Counted from the first letter of the stretch, positions 17,366 through 25,891 are shown. The stretch is 64,000 nucleotides of DNA from Azophilus sp965220835 (GCA_965220835.1 OZ244842.1:372001-436000), one strand, 5' to 3'. Made by a program: numbers and translations. The notes: generated from the sequence alone by a model not told the origin.

Positions 17366-17446
17366 GTGGGCATCCGGCACGCCAGGCGGGCGCGTTGTGG
17401 TGACGTTCGAGGGTGTGGCGGAGCCTTAAGGGTGCCGGATGCCCAC
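17366..17446. repeat. 15-bp inverted repeat between convergent genes
   Basis: 17366-17380 and 17432-17446 are perfect reverse complements separated by 51 bp. They lie in the 184-bp gap between the cupin-like gene and the end of the Rpn-type nuclease gene. Part of the left arm and the spacer resembles 56656-56710 by eye, so a dispersed repeat or gene relic is possible. Confidence 0.6.
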
Positions 17447-17511
17447 GCCGCGCGGCCAATGGGTCAAGGCGGCACGACCAACATGTTTCAGCGTACGGTC
17501 CGACGCCGACT

Positions 17512-18534
17512 TCAAATGCCCGCGCGGCCGTCGCCGGAGTTTGCGGCCTTCTCCGCTAGGGCCAGCAGTTCCGCAGCGTCGTTGCTTTGAATCACCCAGT
17601 CGCCTGCCTCGGCCAGCACGTCAGGTTCCGAGATGCGCTCGAGAATCGGCGCCAGCCGCTCGACGGCCGCGTTGCCGAACTTAAGCCGGGCTTGCCGTGC
17701 CACCATGTTGCGCTGGCCCTGCTCCAGTCCCAGTTCTCGTCCCTGCTCCAGTCCTTCACGCAGGCCCTTCTCGTGGCCCTCCGCGAACCATTGCTCGGTC
17801 CATTCCTTCGCTCGTTCCGCTAGCATCGTCTTGCCCTCCTTCAGTAGATCAATCGCACCCTGGCCCGCGTCGGGAAAGCGCAGGGGCATCAACACTTCGC
17901 TCACCCAGTCCAGGAACACGGGCGCCAGCTCATCGTCGCCGAGCCACGCCAAGGTGTCGCCCAATGTCCGCACAAGGGCCTCCGCTGAACCCGCCGTCTC
18001 CAGCCGAACCAGCGCCGACATCAGGTTGTCTTGCGGCAAATCCTGCTCCGCCAGCACGCCTACGTCAATAAGAAGGTAGCGCGGCCCCGCGACGTAGGGC
18101 GCCAGCTCTGGAGGCGGCCCCACCCGTTCGGCCAAATCCCGCGCCGGCGTCCAGCGGCGTCGGCCCGTGTACACGACGATGGGCAGCACTGCGGGCAGCC
18201 GTCCCTCCGGGCGAAGTGCGTCGGCAGCATGGCCTTCGCAGATCAGCCCGGTGAGGGTCATCATGCGCGCGGCCATCCCCAGGTCCGGCGCGGACTGGGC
18301 CTCCAGGGCGATGACGACGGCGCCGCCGCCCTCGAGCCCGGCCGTCCAGAGCAGGTCGCCGCGCCGCCGCCGAAGCTCGGCGCCCACGTGCTCGGCGGGC
18401 AGGGGGCGCAGGGTGTCGAGGTCGAGGTCCGCGACCCAATCGCCGGGCACGAAGGCGCGCAGCAGGTCGCGCATGGTGCGCAGGTTGCCGAGCAGGCGCT
18501 TGGCGGCCCTGTCGTGGCCTTCGGGAATGTTCAC
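17512..18534 (-). CDS. Rpn-family recombination-promoting nuclease / putative transposase
   Basis: 340 aa from a GTG at 18534 ('MNIPEGHDRAAKRLLGN'). The frame is open far upstream, but that part overlaps the MBL gene antisense and is not coding. The N-terminal PD-(D/E)XK-like fold has 'GDLLWTAGL' and 'VVIALEAQSAPD', as in RpnA-E (PF04754). The tail has the typical 'EGLEQGRELGLEQGQ' repeats and a DUF4351-like end. Rpn proteins are stand-alone nucleases that promote RecA-independent recombination and often multiply in genomes. Neighbours give no further clue. Confidence 0.8.
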   Translation of the reverse strand: MNIPEGHDRAAKRLLGNLRTMRDLLRAFVPGDWVADLDLDTLRPLPAEHVGAELRRRRGDLLWTAGLEGGGAVVIALEAQSAPDLGMAARMMTLTGLICEGHAADALRPEGRLPAVLPIVVYTGRRRWTPARDLAERVGPPPELAPYVAGPRYLLIDVGVLAEQDLPQDNLMSALVRLETAGSAEALVRTLGDTLAWLGDDELAPVFLDWVSEVLMPLRFPDAGQGAIDLLKEGKTMLAERAKEWTEQWFAEGHEKGLREGLEQGRELGLEQGQRNMVARQARLKFGNAAVERLAPILERISEPDVLAEAGDWVIQSNDAAELLALAEKAANSGDGRAGI

Positions 18535-18852
18535 CGTTCGGTATCCAGTGGCTGTCGTTGGGGAAACGGTAGAGGATTGGGGGGTGGGTGCGAAAGCGAG
18601 ATCCGCCCGTTTTGCCGCGCGAGATGGCCCCGCCGTGACCAGTGGCATTGGCGCGCATGAAGCGCCGACATTGGCCCGCCAGACTCGCCGAATTCGCCGC
18701 TTTAGGGCAATTCGACACCCGCCGCGGTCACCCCGGCTCAACCGAGCCATCGCGGTGCCGCCGAAGAACGCCGTGGACCGCATCCCGCACCAGAAGGCGG
18801 TGGAACGGCTGGCCGAACTCGATGGATAATGGGGCCACTGGGAGAGCAAGCC

Positions 18853-19539
18853 ATGCCGTGGACTGAAGACAGCGAACTCATCATCGAGCAGATCGAGATC
18901 GGCCCGATGCAGAACTTCACCTACATTGTGGGATGCCGCGCCACCCGGGAGGTGGTCATTGTCGATCCGGCTTGGGACATCGACCGTCTGCTTGGGCATG
19001 TGGCGGAACAGGAGTACCAGCTCACCGGCGCCTTGGTCACCCATTATCACCCGGACCACATCGGCGGCTCTTTTGCCAGCAACCAGATCGAGGGCTTGGC
19101 CGAGCTCATGGCCAAAAGCCCCGTCAAGGCCTACGCCCACCGTGCTGAGGCCAGCGGCGTGAAAAAGGTCACCGGGCTGTCGGACAGCGACATCGCCGCC
19201 GTGGACTCCGGCGATACGCTCAGGGTGGGCGAGGTGGAGGTGGAGTTTCTGCACACCCCCGGCCACACCCCGGGTTCCCAGTGCTTCCGCATCCGCAACA
19301 CGCTGGTCTCCGGCGACACCCTGTTCATTAACGGCTGCGGCCGGGTGGACCTGCCCGGCTCCAATGCCGAGGACATGTACCACAGCCTGCAGAAGCTCAA
19401 GGCCTTGCCGGACGACACGCTGCTGCTGCCCGGCCACAACTACGGGCACGTGCCCAACGCCACCATGGGGGAGACGCGGCAACAGAACACTTACCTGGCC
19501 GTCAAGGACATGGAGACCTGGCGGATGTTCATGGGCTAG
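18853..19539 (+). CDS. MBL-fold metallo-hydrolase (glyoxalase II-like)
   Basis: 228 aa. The start ATG follows GGGAGAG. The metal-binding 'THYHPDHIGG' gives HxHxDH. 'HTPGHTPGSQCF' supplies the next His, 'SGDTLFINGCGRVDLPGS' the bridging Asp, and 'LPGHNYG' the last His. The layout matches glyoxalase II or persulfide-dioxygenase-type thiolesterases. Its exact substrate cannot be read. It is followed by the 16-bp repeat array and two crotonase genes on the same strand, so a role in acyl-thioester turnover is possible but only inferred. Confidence 0.85.
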   Translation: MPWTEDSELIIEQIEIGPMQNFTYIVGCRATREVVIVDPAWDIDRLLGHVAEQEYQLTGALVTHYHPDHIGGSFASNQIEGLAELMAKSPVKAYAHRAEASGVKKVTGLSDSDIAAVDSGDTLRVGEVEVEFLHTPGHTPGSQCFRIRNTLVSGDTLFINGCGRVDLPGSNAEDMYHSLQKLKALPDDTLLLPGHNYGHVPNATMGETRQQNTYLAVKDMETWRMFMG

Positions 19540-19573
19540 GAGCGCTGACGGAGACCATGGCCGGGCGGCACTC

Positions 19574-19748
19574 TCGGGGAGCGTTAGAGTCAGCGGGCAT
19601 AGTGGTCGGGGGCTCTTTTGTCGGGGAGTGCTTTTGTCGGGGAGCGCTTTTGTCAGGGCGCATGGTTGTCAGGGCGCATGGTTGTCGGCGAGCATAGTAT
19701 TCGGCGTGCGACACTCTCAGGGCGCAGTTTTTTCGGGGAGCATTATGG
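19574..19748 (+). repeat. 16-bp tandem array (11 units) ending in a start codon
   Basis: Eleven consecutive units begin with 'tc' plus a G-rich core close to 'tcggggagc'. They start at 19574, 19590, 19606, 19621, 19637, 19653, 19669, 19685, 19701, 19717 and 19733; ten are 16 bp and one is 15 bp. The two units at 19653 and 19669 are identical. The last unit supplies both the ribosome-binding site (GGGGAG) and the ATG of the next gene (19745). It fills nearly all of the gap after the MBL gene. Confidence 0.85.
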
Positions 19749-20596
19749 ACACAGGCGCATTCACGGGGTTCGAAGTGGCTTTGCGCAAGCCGGGCATCGC
19801 TTGGCTGCGCTTCAACACGCCCGAACGCCTCAACGGCATGACCACGGCCATCAAGCGGGACCTGATTGAGGCCGTCACCCAGGCGCAGATGGACAACGCC
19901 GTGCGCGTGCTGGTGTTCACCGGCTCCGGGCGCGCCTTCTGCGCCGGCGACGACCTGAAGGCCTACCGCGGCGCGGATTTGGGCGGCCAGCCCTTGGTGC
20001 CGGACATCCCACCGGGCCATGACTCGGGCCTCGGCACCTACAACGGCTTGCGCACCATCTCCCAGCGGCTCAACACCGCCATCCGCAGCTTGGACAAGAT
20101 GACCGTCGCCGCCATCAACGGCGTTGCGATTCAAACCGGCTTTTCCTTGGCGCTCTCCTGCGATTTTCGCCTCGCGGCCAGGGGCGCCCGCATGGGCAGC
20201 GCCACCCTGCGCTTCGGCCTGCTGCCGGATGAGGGCGGCCAGTATCTGCTGGTGCAGTTGCTGGGGCTGGCTCGAAGCCTGGACTTCCTGATGCGCAAGC
20301 GAATCGTTGATGCCGACGAAGCGCTTGCCCTGGGCTTGGTCAACGAGGTGGTGGAGCCCGAAGCCTTGGAGCAGGCGGCCTTGGATTGGGCCACCGAACT
20401 CGCCAGCGGCCCCCAGGTGGCCATGCGCCTGCTCAAGCGCTCCCTTTACAACGCCGCGGAGCTGGGCTGGGAGCAGGCCTTGGACGAGATCGCCGCCAAG
20501 ACGGCCATCTCCGACCACCATGCCGATGCCCAGGAAGGGGTGAACGCCTTCCAGGAAAAGCGCACCCCCAAGTTCAACAGCTGGCTGGAATCATGA
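19745..20596 (+). CDS. Enoyl-CoA hydratase/isomerase family protein
   Basis: 283 aa. Crotonase fold. The oxyanion-hole segments are 'RAFCAGDDLKAY' and 'AAINGVAIQTGFSLALSCDFRLAA', and 'FGLLPDEGGQYLLVQLLGL' carries the active-site region. It probably hydrates or isomerises a 2-enoyl-CoA in fatty-acid, aromatic or terpenoid breakdown. The start is set by GGGGAG 6 nt before the ATG, both inside the last repeat unit. Its stop overlaps the next crotonase start (ATGA), so the two are translationally coupled. Confidence 0.88.
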   Translation: MDTGAFTGFEVALRKPGIAWLRFNTPERLNGMTTAIKRDLIEAVTQAQMDNAVRVLVFTGSGRAFCAGDDLKAYRGADLGGQPLVPDIPPGHDSGLGTYNGLRTISQRLNTAIRSLDKMTVAAINGVAIQTGFSLALSCDFRLAARGARMGSATLRFGLLPDEGGQYLLVQLLGLARSLDFLMRKRIVDADEALALGLVNEVVEPEALEQAALDWATELASGPQVAMRLLKRSLYNAAELGWEQALDEIAAKTAISDHHADAQEGVNAFQEKRTPKFNSWLES

Positions 20597-21333
20597 GCGC
20601 CGTGGTCACCTACCAATCCGCCGACGGCGTGGCCACGGTCACCATCGAGCGGGCGGAACGCATGAACGCCTTGGACGAAGCCGTGGTTCAGGGCCTGAAT
20701 GCCGCTTGGCGGCGCTTTGCCGACAGCGAAGACCGGGTGGCCGTGCTGTGCGCTGCGGGCGAGCGGGCCTTTTCGGTGGGCGCCGACGTCAAGGCGCCGC
20801 CTCGGGAGCTGTGGCAGGGCGTGCCCAGCATTGGCGTGGCGCTGGACAAGCCCGTCATCGCCGCGGTTCAAGGCTGGTGCATCGGCGGTGCCTACGTCAT
20901 CGTGCAGATGTGCGATTTGGTGGTTGCGGCGGACAGCGCCGTGTTCAAGTACCCGGAAGCCCAACTGGGGTTCACCGGCGGCCTGATCGCCAGCGCCGTG
21001 GCCCGCATTCCGCACAAGGTGGCGATGGAGTTCATGCTGCTCGGCGAGGACTTCAACGCCGAGCGGGCCTTGCAGGCCGGCATGGTGAACCGCGTGGTGC
21101 CCGCCGGAGAGGAGCTTGCGGCGGCCCAGGCTTGGGCGGGCATTCTGGCCAAGTCGGCCCCCTTGGTGGTCACCACCTTGAAGACGCTGGCCCTGCAAAC
21201 CCTCAACCAGAGCCCCGCGGAGGCGGGTGCTTTGGCGCGGGAGAAGCTGCTGCGCGTCGCCAAGAGCGAGGACGGCGCTGAAGGTGGCCGCGCGTTTCGG
21301 GAGAAGCGCAAGCCGGTGTTTCGCGGGCGTTGA
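20593..21333 (+). CDS. Enoyl-CoA hydratase/isomerase family protein
   Basis: 246 aa. 'NALDEAVVQGL', 'RAFSVGADVKAP' and 'GWCIGGAYVIVQMCDLVVAA' mark the crotonase fold. It starts inside the stop of the previous crotonase (4-nt overlap). The pair is clearly paralogous but diverged, so two successive or alternative acyl-CoA substrates are likely. The C-terminal 'FREKRKPVFRGR' is typical of the family. yacG follows only 9 bp later. Confidence 0.88.
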   Translation: MSAVVTYQSADGVATVTIERAERMNALDEAVVQGLNAAWRRFADSEDRVAVLCAAGERAFSVGADVKAPPRELWQGVPSIGVALDKPVIAAVQGWCIGGAYVIVQMCDLVVAADSAVFKYPEAQLGFTGGLIASAVARIPHKVAMEFMLLGEDFNAERALQAGMVNRVVPAGEELAAAQAWAGILAKSAPLVVTTLKTLALQTLNQSPAEAGALAREKLLRVAKSEDGAEGGRAFREKRKPVFRGR

Positions 21334-21342
21334 GAGGGCGGC

Positions 21343-21549
21343 ATGGCCGAGGAAACAGCACGCATAGTCGCCTGTCCAACCTGTGGCAAGGCCGCCAAGT
21401 GGACCACCCGAAATCCGTTTCGTCCATTTTGCTCAGAGCGCTGCAAACTGATTGACTTGGGCGAGTGGGCCAGCGAGCAGCACGTCATCCCCGGCAGCGA
21501 CGTCGATGAGTTCATGGGCAGCGAATTGGAAGGCCCCAAATCGGAGTAG
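21343..21549 (+). CDS. yacG: DNA gyrase inhibitor YacG
   Basis: 68 aa zinc protein. 'CPTCGKAAKW' and 'RPFCSERCKLIDLGEWASE' give the CxxC...CxxxC zinc site and the signature block of YacG, which binds GyrB and inhibits gyrase. The length is normal. In many gammaproteobacteria yacG lies next to coaE and pilD; here it has moved beside crotonases. Confidence 0.92.
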   Translation: MAEETARIVACPTCGKAAKWTTRNPFRPFCSERCKLIDLGEWASEQHVIPGSDVDEFMGSELEGPKSE

Positions 21550-21627
21550 GGCCTTGGTGAAATGTCCGGGCCAGTGCCATCAGGCCCTAAGCGCTGGCTG
21601 GATCAAGCAGGAGAGAGGAGCCCGCTC

Positions 21628-22356
21628 ATGGAAATCTGGACCGCGGCCACGCCGAACGGTTGGAAGGTCAGCATCATGATCGAGGAATTGATCGAGGCGG
21701 GCATTGAGCTGCCGGCGCTTCAGGTTCGCAACGTCAACTTGGCGGCCGGGGAGCAGTTCACGCCAGCTTTCACCGCCAAGAACCCCAACCAGAAGATACC
21801 GGTGCTGATCGACGGCGACCTGAGCATCATGGAAAGTTGCGCCATCCTCCAATACTTTGCCGAGAAATACCCAACCAGCCTGCTGCCGGACGGCCCGGCG
21901 CGCTGGGATGTTCTGCAATGGCTTTACTGGCAGGCCGCCAACGTGGGTCCGGTGTTCGGCAACAAGCTCAGCTACACACGCTACATGGATGACCTGGCCC
22001 CGGAGTTGAAGGCGCATCCGCTGGAGCGCTTCGGCAAGGAGGGTCGGCGCCTGGTGGCGGTGCTCAACGCCCGTCTGGAAGGGCGGCGCTTCGTTTGCGG
22101 CAGCCAGCTCACCATCGCCGACATCGCCCTCTATCCTTGGGTGCGCGGCTGGAAGTGGAGCAAGATCAACATCACCGACCAACCCAATGTGCAGGCTTGG
22201 GTGAAGCGGGTGCGGGCACGGCCCGCGGTGGAGCGCGGCCTGGGCTGGGGGGTGCCCAAGGATGAGATCGATCAATGGAGCGCCGAGCGCAAGGCGGCCT
22301 ACGCCAAGTCCGGCGCGCAAATCGCCAGCAACGCCCAATTGCGAACGCAAGTCTAG
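21628..22356 (+). CDS. Glutathione S-transferase (YfcG/YghU-like)
   Basis: 242 aa. The ATG at 21628 follows a purine-rich GGAGAGAGGAG. The N-terminal thioredoxin-like domain starts 'WTAATPNGWKVSIMIEEL', with 'NPNQKIPVLID' (cis-Pro) and 'IMESCAILQYFAEKYP'. The C-terminal helical domain has 'LTIADIALYPWVRGW'. This Asn-type GST resembles disulfide-bond reductase YfcG. It is paralogous to the gene at 28958-29725, which shares 'PNGWKV'. Confidence 0.88.
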   Translation: MEIWTAATPNGWKVSIMIEELIEAGIELPALQVRNVNLAAGEQFTPAFTAKNPNQKIPVLIDGDLSIMESCAILQYFAEKYPTSLLPDGPARWDVLQWLYWQAANVGPVFGNKLSYTRYMDDLAPELKAHPLERFGKEGRRLVAVLNARLEGRRFVCGSQLTIADIALYPWVRGWKWSKINITDQPNVQAWVKRVRARPAVERGLGWGVPKDEIDQWSAERKAAYAKSGAQIASNAQLRTQV

Positions 22357-22417
22357 TGCGTCCTGTAACTGATAGTATTGCTGATCTGATTTGGTTTACG
22401 GGGCGGGGCACGTGCAC

Positions 22418-22543
22418 ATGAAGATTGAAGGCGTTTGCGACGCCCGCCTGTGCTTCTCCCACGTCATGAATCAAATGGACAACCACATATTGGGCGACCC
22501 GCGAGGCATGAGCCTTGGCGAAGCCCTGTACCAGTCCATCTAG
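22418..22543 (+). pseudogene. Head-and-tail relic of a serine hydrolase (beta-lactamase-fold)
   Basis: A 41-codon frame. Its start 'MKIEGVCDARL' looks like the N terminus, and 'SHVMNQMDNHILGDPRGMSL' with 'EALYQSI' the C terminus, of serine hydrolases of the class C beta-lactamase/EstB family, which usually have about 380-400 residues. The whole middle, including the SxxK and YxN regions, is missing, yet both ends stay in one frame. Family identity is from remembered sequence style and needs a search. No gene is otherwise visible in 22357-22600. Confidence 0.5.
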
Positions 22544-22600
22544 TATGCTGCTCCACGAATAACCACGATTTTTTGCGGGACAGCACACTAGGAACAAACT

Positions 22601-23329
22601 ATGCAAAACAAGATTGCTCTGGTTACGGGCGCCGCTTCCGGCATTGGTGCCGAAGTGGCGCGGCAGCTCAGCGCGGCAGGTGCGCGGGTGGCGTTGTGCG
22701 ATGTGGATGAAACGGCGGGCGCCGCCTTGGCCACGGAGCTCGGCGGCGAGTTCATTGCCTGCGACGTCAGCCGCTTTGAGGCGGTCAAGGGGGCGGTGGA
22801 CGAATGCGTGGCGCGCCTTGGCGCACCGGACTACGCCCATCTCAACGCCGGCATCATGACGGTGCCGACCAACGATCCATTCCTGGCAATTGAGGACGTG
22901 ACCTTGGCCCAGTACCGGCGCATCCTCGGCGTCAACCTCGACGGCGTGTTTCACGGCGTCAAGGCCCTGTTGCCGTTGATGCGGCAGAAAGGCGGAGCCA
23001 TCACCATCACCGCCTCGGTGGCCGGTTTCGGGGCCTTGCCCGTTGACCCGCTCTACTCGGCCACCAAGCACGCCGTCATCGGATTCGGGCGCAGCGTGGC
23101 CGCGGCCAATGAAGGCGGCAGCGTGCGCGTCAACGTGATCTGCCCCGGGGTGGTGGACACCGCCATCGTGCCGGACACCTTCCGCGGCCCGGAATTCGGC
23201 GTCATGCCACCGTCCATGATGGCCGCGGAAGTGGTCGACTTGCTGCAAAACGGCGCCAACGGCGAAGTCCGCGCCAAGCTCAAGGATCGCCCCGGCTTCG
23301 CCGTACCACCTGCCGACCTAACCGCCTAG
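22601..23329 (+). CDS. SDR-family NAD(P)-dependent oxidoreductase
   Basis: 242 aa. Classical short-chain dehydrogenase: the cofactor motif 'VTGAASGIG' (TGxxxGxG), 'LNAGIM' (NAG-type) and the catalytic 'YSATKHA' (YxxxK), with Ser in 'ITASVAG'. 'CDVDET' after beta2 suggests NAD+ preference. Substrate unknown. It lies downstream of the serine-hydrolase relic and upstream of a Uma2 fragment. Confidence 0.88.
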   Translation: MQNKIALVTGAASGIGAEVARQLSAAGARVALCDVDETAGAALATELGGEFIACDVSRFEAVKGAVDECVARLGAPDYAHLNAGIMTVPTNDPFLAIEDVTLAQYRRILGVNLDGVFHGVKALLPLMRQKGGAITITASVAGFGALPVDPLYSATKHAVIGFGRSVAAANEGGSVRVNVICPGVVDTAIVPDTFRGPEFGVMPPSMMAAEVVDLLQNGANGEVRAKLKDRPGFAVPPADLTA

Positions 23330-23366
23330 GAGGTTCCGCGAGCTCCCATCCCGCCAGATGCCGCAA

Positions 23367-23405
23367 GAGTTTCGCGTAGCGAAACTCCAACGCACCGAAG
23401 GTGCG
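23367..23405. repeat. Paired hairpins (9-bp stem/GTA loop, then 6-bp stem/GAA loop)
   Basis: Perfect stem 23367-23375 with 23379-23387 (loop gta), then 'caacg' overlapping a second stem 23391-23396 with 23400-23405 (loop gaa). The same design, hairpin-AACG-hairpin with a closely similar first stem, occurs on the other strand at 27154-27208. This suggests a dispersed palindromic element. Confidence 0.6.
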
Positions 23406-23419
23406 CCTGGTCGGCGGCG

Positions 23420-23658
23420 CTTGGCCTGGAGCTGCGTCCTCAGGGCGAGACCCTTTGCCTGTTCGACCCGGAGCTTGGCGAGTTTCTGCCCTCGTCCGGT
23501 GAGAAGAGCCGGATCATGGGAGAGCAAAAAAGGCGATCGACCAACAGGCCCAAACCATCGACCAACAGGCCCAAACCATCAAGGCTATGGAAGCAGCCCG
23601 CCGAGTCGCCGAGGCCCGGATTGCGGAACTCGAGCGGCAGCTTGCCAAGTTCGATTAG
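23420..23658 (+). pseudogene. Uma2-family endonuclease C-terminal fragment, frameshifted
   Basis: Frame 1 reads 'LGLELRPQGETLCLFDPELG', typical of the end of Uma2 (PD-(D/E)XK) proteins. After a run of six A's (23526-23531) the sequence continues in another frame as 'KAIDQQAQTIDQQAQTIKAM', then 'EARIAELERQLAKFD', a coiled coil. One extra A would restore the frame. The N-terminal nuclease domain is absent. A 21-bp direct repeat (23536-23556, 23557-23577) encodes the doubled 'IDQQAQT'. This is the content of the 23330-23694 gap apart from the hairpins. Confidence 0.65.
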
Positions 23659-23694
23659 CTGGGCCGCTGGGCGGCTGGCTTGGGCAGGCGCGCT

Positions 23695-24567
23695 TTAGCC
23701 CCGCAATGGATTGATCGGCGGCCAGTTTTCCTTGCTGGCCAAGATGCGCTCGCCGATCTCGGCCACGTCCCAAGGCCCTTCGCTCAGGTCTCGGTCGGCG
23801 ATGGGGGTGACTTGCCAGGACAGCAGGGAAACGTTGTTGCCCGCCACCAGCCACTGCCGGCCGGTGACCTCCTTGGCTTCGTCGGTGCACAGCCAAACCA
23901 CTGCGGGTGACACGGTTTCCGGCGGGAACTGGTCCTGCACGTTTTCCGGCAGGATGTCTTCGGTGAGCCGGGACGTGGCCGTGGGCGCCAGCACGTTCAC
24001 GGTGACGCCGTACTTCAGCCCTTCAAGCCACAGGCAGCGCATGAAGCCGGCGATGGCCGCCTTGGCGGCACCGTAGTTGGTTTGTCCGAAATTGCCGAGC
24101 AGGCCGGAGGTGGAGCTGGTCATGATGATGCGGCCGCCGTTGCCGAGCTCCAGCATCTTGTCGTAAGCGGCCTTGGTGACCAGGTAGGTGCCGCGCAGGT
24201 GGACGTCCAGCACCACGTCCCACATGTCGTCGCTCATGTTCTTGAAGGACTTGTCCCGCAGGATGCCGGCGTTGCAGATGCAGATGTCGATCTTGCCGAA
24301 TTCCTTGACTGCGGCGTCGATCATGCTGATGGCGTCGTCCTTGGCCGAGACCGAGCCGTAGTGGGCGATGGCCTGGCCACCCGCGGCCCGAATTTCCTCA
24401 ACCACGCCGTCGGCCATGGAGGTGCCCGAACCGGTGCCGTCCCGGGCGCCACCGAGGTCGTTCACCACCACGGCCGCGCCTTCCTTGGCCAGCAGCAGGG
24501 CGTGGGTTCGGCCCAAACCGCCGCCCGCGCCCGTTACAACCGCAACCTTGCCTTCCAACATGCCCAT
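23695..24567 (-). CDS. SDR-family oxidoreductase (HSD17B4/MFE-2-like)
   Basis: 290 aa. 'VVTGAGGGLGRTHALLLAKEG' with 'VVVNDLGGARDGTG' is the signature of the (3R)-hydroxyacyl-CoA dehydrogenase subgroup found in peroxisomal MFE-2 and its bacterial homologues. 'CNAGILRDKSF' and the catalytic 'NYGAAKAA' (YxxxK) are intact. The C terminus extends past the SDR core ('VTPIADRDLS', 'ENWPPINPLRG'). It probably oxidises a 3-hydroxyacyl-CoA, which would fit the nearby crotonases. It is transcribed opposite to them. Confidence 0.88.
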   Translation of the reverse strand: MGMLEGKVAVVTGAGGGLGRTHALLLAKEGAAVVVNDLGGARDGTGSGTSMADGVVEEIRAAGGQAIAHYGSVSAKDDAISMIDAAVKEFGKIDICICNAGILRDKSFKNMSDDMWDVVLDVHLRGTYLVTKAAYDKMLELGNGGRIIMTSSTSGLLGNFGQTNYGAAKAAIAGFMRCLWLEGLKYGVTVNVLAPTATSRLTEDILPENVQDQFPPETVSPAVVWLCTDEAKEVTGRQWLVAGNNVSLLSWQVTPIADRDLSEGPWDVAEIGERILASKENWPPINPLRG

Positions 24568-24798
24568 GTTTTCGTCTCCCTTGATGATTTGAATGACGGG
24601 CTTGCCGCCGTCCTAGTGGGCGAACCGGCCAAATTGGCCTTGGAACGCCCACGCCTGTGACTATACTGATGCGCCAATGGGCCAGCCGAGTGATGTCTGG
24701 CACCCGCGCCCCGCCGCCGGCTGCGCGTCGCTTTCGACCCGCGGTTCCCGGAACAGCCTGTGGCTCACAGGAAAAGCCATCGGCGCCAAAGCGAGCCA

Positions 24799-24919
24799 GC
24801 CGCTCCAAAACAGCGGGCCGCTCCAAAACAGCGGGCCGCTCCAAAACAGCGGGCCGCTCCAAAAATAGCGGGCGGCTCCAAAAAAAGCGGGCGGCTCGAA
24901 AAAAACAGCCAGCGGCTCC
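24799..24919. repeat. 18-21-bp tandem array in a 570-bp intergenic gap
   Basis: Three exact 18-bp units (24799-24816, 24817-24834, 24835-24852; core 'gccgctccaaaacagcgg'), then degenerate 19-, 19- and 21-bp units to 24911 and a partial end. A hairpin (24914-24928, loop ttt) follows. Frames through the array encode basic Ser/Lys-rich or Leu/Glu-rich repeats, but no convincing gene start exists. The rest of 24568-25138 lies between two divergent SDR genes and shows only AT-poor spacer. Confidence 0.8.
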
Positions 24920-25138
24920 TTTGGAGCCGTGCAAAGCGGGACAGTCTAGCTTGGTGCTGGGAGAACGCAACCACGCCACCCGAGATGGTTTGATCGAGTT
25001 GAATTCGTAGCCGCGAGTTGCTAAACCAACGCGGTTCAGTCAGCCTCGCTGCCGGCAACGGACGAACGCTTGGCGCACAGGGTTGTCGGCTCGGATGAGG
25101 ATGCATGCTGGAAATCACTGTCACTTGGGAGAAGAACA

Positions 25139-25891
25139 ATGGATGAACTGCTTGATTTCAAAGGGAAGGTGGCATTGGTCACCGGCGGCAGCCGTGGCTT
25201 GGGCCGGGAAATGACGTTGGCCTTGGCGCAGCGCGGCGCCGACGTGGTGATCGCCAGCCGCAAGGCGGAGGTCTGCGAGGCGGTGGCCGAGGAGGCCCGC
25301 GCCCTCGGGGTCCAGGCGCTGCCTTACGCCTGCCATGTCGGCCACTGGGATGAACTCGGCGAACTGGCCGATGCCGCCTACCAGCGGTTCGGCAAGGTGG
25401 ACGTGCTCATCAACAACGCCGGCATGTCGCCCCTTTACCCATCCTTGGGCGACATCAGCGAGGATCTCTTCGACAAGGTGATGAGCGTTAACTTCAAGGG
25501 GCCGTTCCGGCTGTCCGCCCTGATCGGGGAGCGCATGGCGGCAGGCGAGGGCGGTTCCATCATCAACATCAGCAGCACCGCATCGCTGAACCCCAGCCCC
25601 ACCTCGGAGCCCTACGGGGCGGCGAAGGCGGGCCTCAACGCCATCACCCGCTCCTTCGCCTTCGCCTACGGGCCCAAGGTGCGCGTGAACTGCATCGTGG
25701 CCGGCCCCTACCTCACCGACATCTCCAAGGCTTGGGACATGGAAGCCTTCGAGAAGCGCGCCAAAACCTCACTGGCCCTGGGCCGCGGCGGGCAGCCCAA
25801 CGAGATCGTCGGCGCCGCCCTCTATCTCGCCAGCGACACCTCCAGCTTCACCACCGCAACCCTGATCCGGGTGGATGGCGGCACGCCTTAG
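25139..25891 (+). CDS. SDR-family oxidoreductase (FabG-like)
   Basis: 250 aa. 'VTGGSRGLGREM' (TGxxxGxG), 'NNAGMSPLYP', Ser in 'NISSTASLNPS' and 'YGAAKAGL' (YxxxK) complete the catalytic set. The C-terminal 'LIRVDGGTP' is typical. An RBS (GGGAGAAG) lies 8-10 nt before the ATG. A role in reducing or oxidising acyl or alcohol substrates is generic. Only remote genomic linkage to the crotonases supports acyl-CoA metabolism. Confidence 0.88.
   Translation: MDELLDFKGKVALVTGGSRGLGREMTLALAQRGADVVIASRKAEVCEAVAEEARALGVQALPYACHVGHWDELGELADAAYQRFGKVDVLINNAGMSPLYPSLGDISEDLFDKVMSVNFKGPFRLSALIGERMAAGEGGSIINISSTASLNPSPTSEPYGAAKAGLNAITRSFAFAYGPKVRVNCIVAGPYLTDISKAWDMEAFEKRAKTSLALGRGGQPNEIVGAALYLASDTSSFTTATLIRVDGGTP

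Noticed and set aside
18535..19482. N-terminal extension of the Rpn-type protein to about 656 aa
   Set aside because: That part is antisense to the MBL hydrolase gene, which has all its metal motifs. The Rpn homology begins at the GTG at 18534.
19574..19748. CRISPR-like array
   Set aside because: Units are contiguous 16-bp repeats with no unique spacers and no cas genes nearby.
24657..25010. 117-codon frame with Ser/Lys/Arg repeats, like a histone H1/AlgP-type protein
   Set aside because: The repeats simply translate the 18-bp array. There is no ribosome-binding site, and the flanking codons look non-coding.
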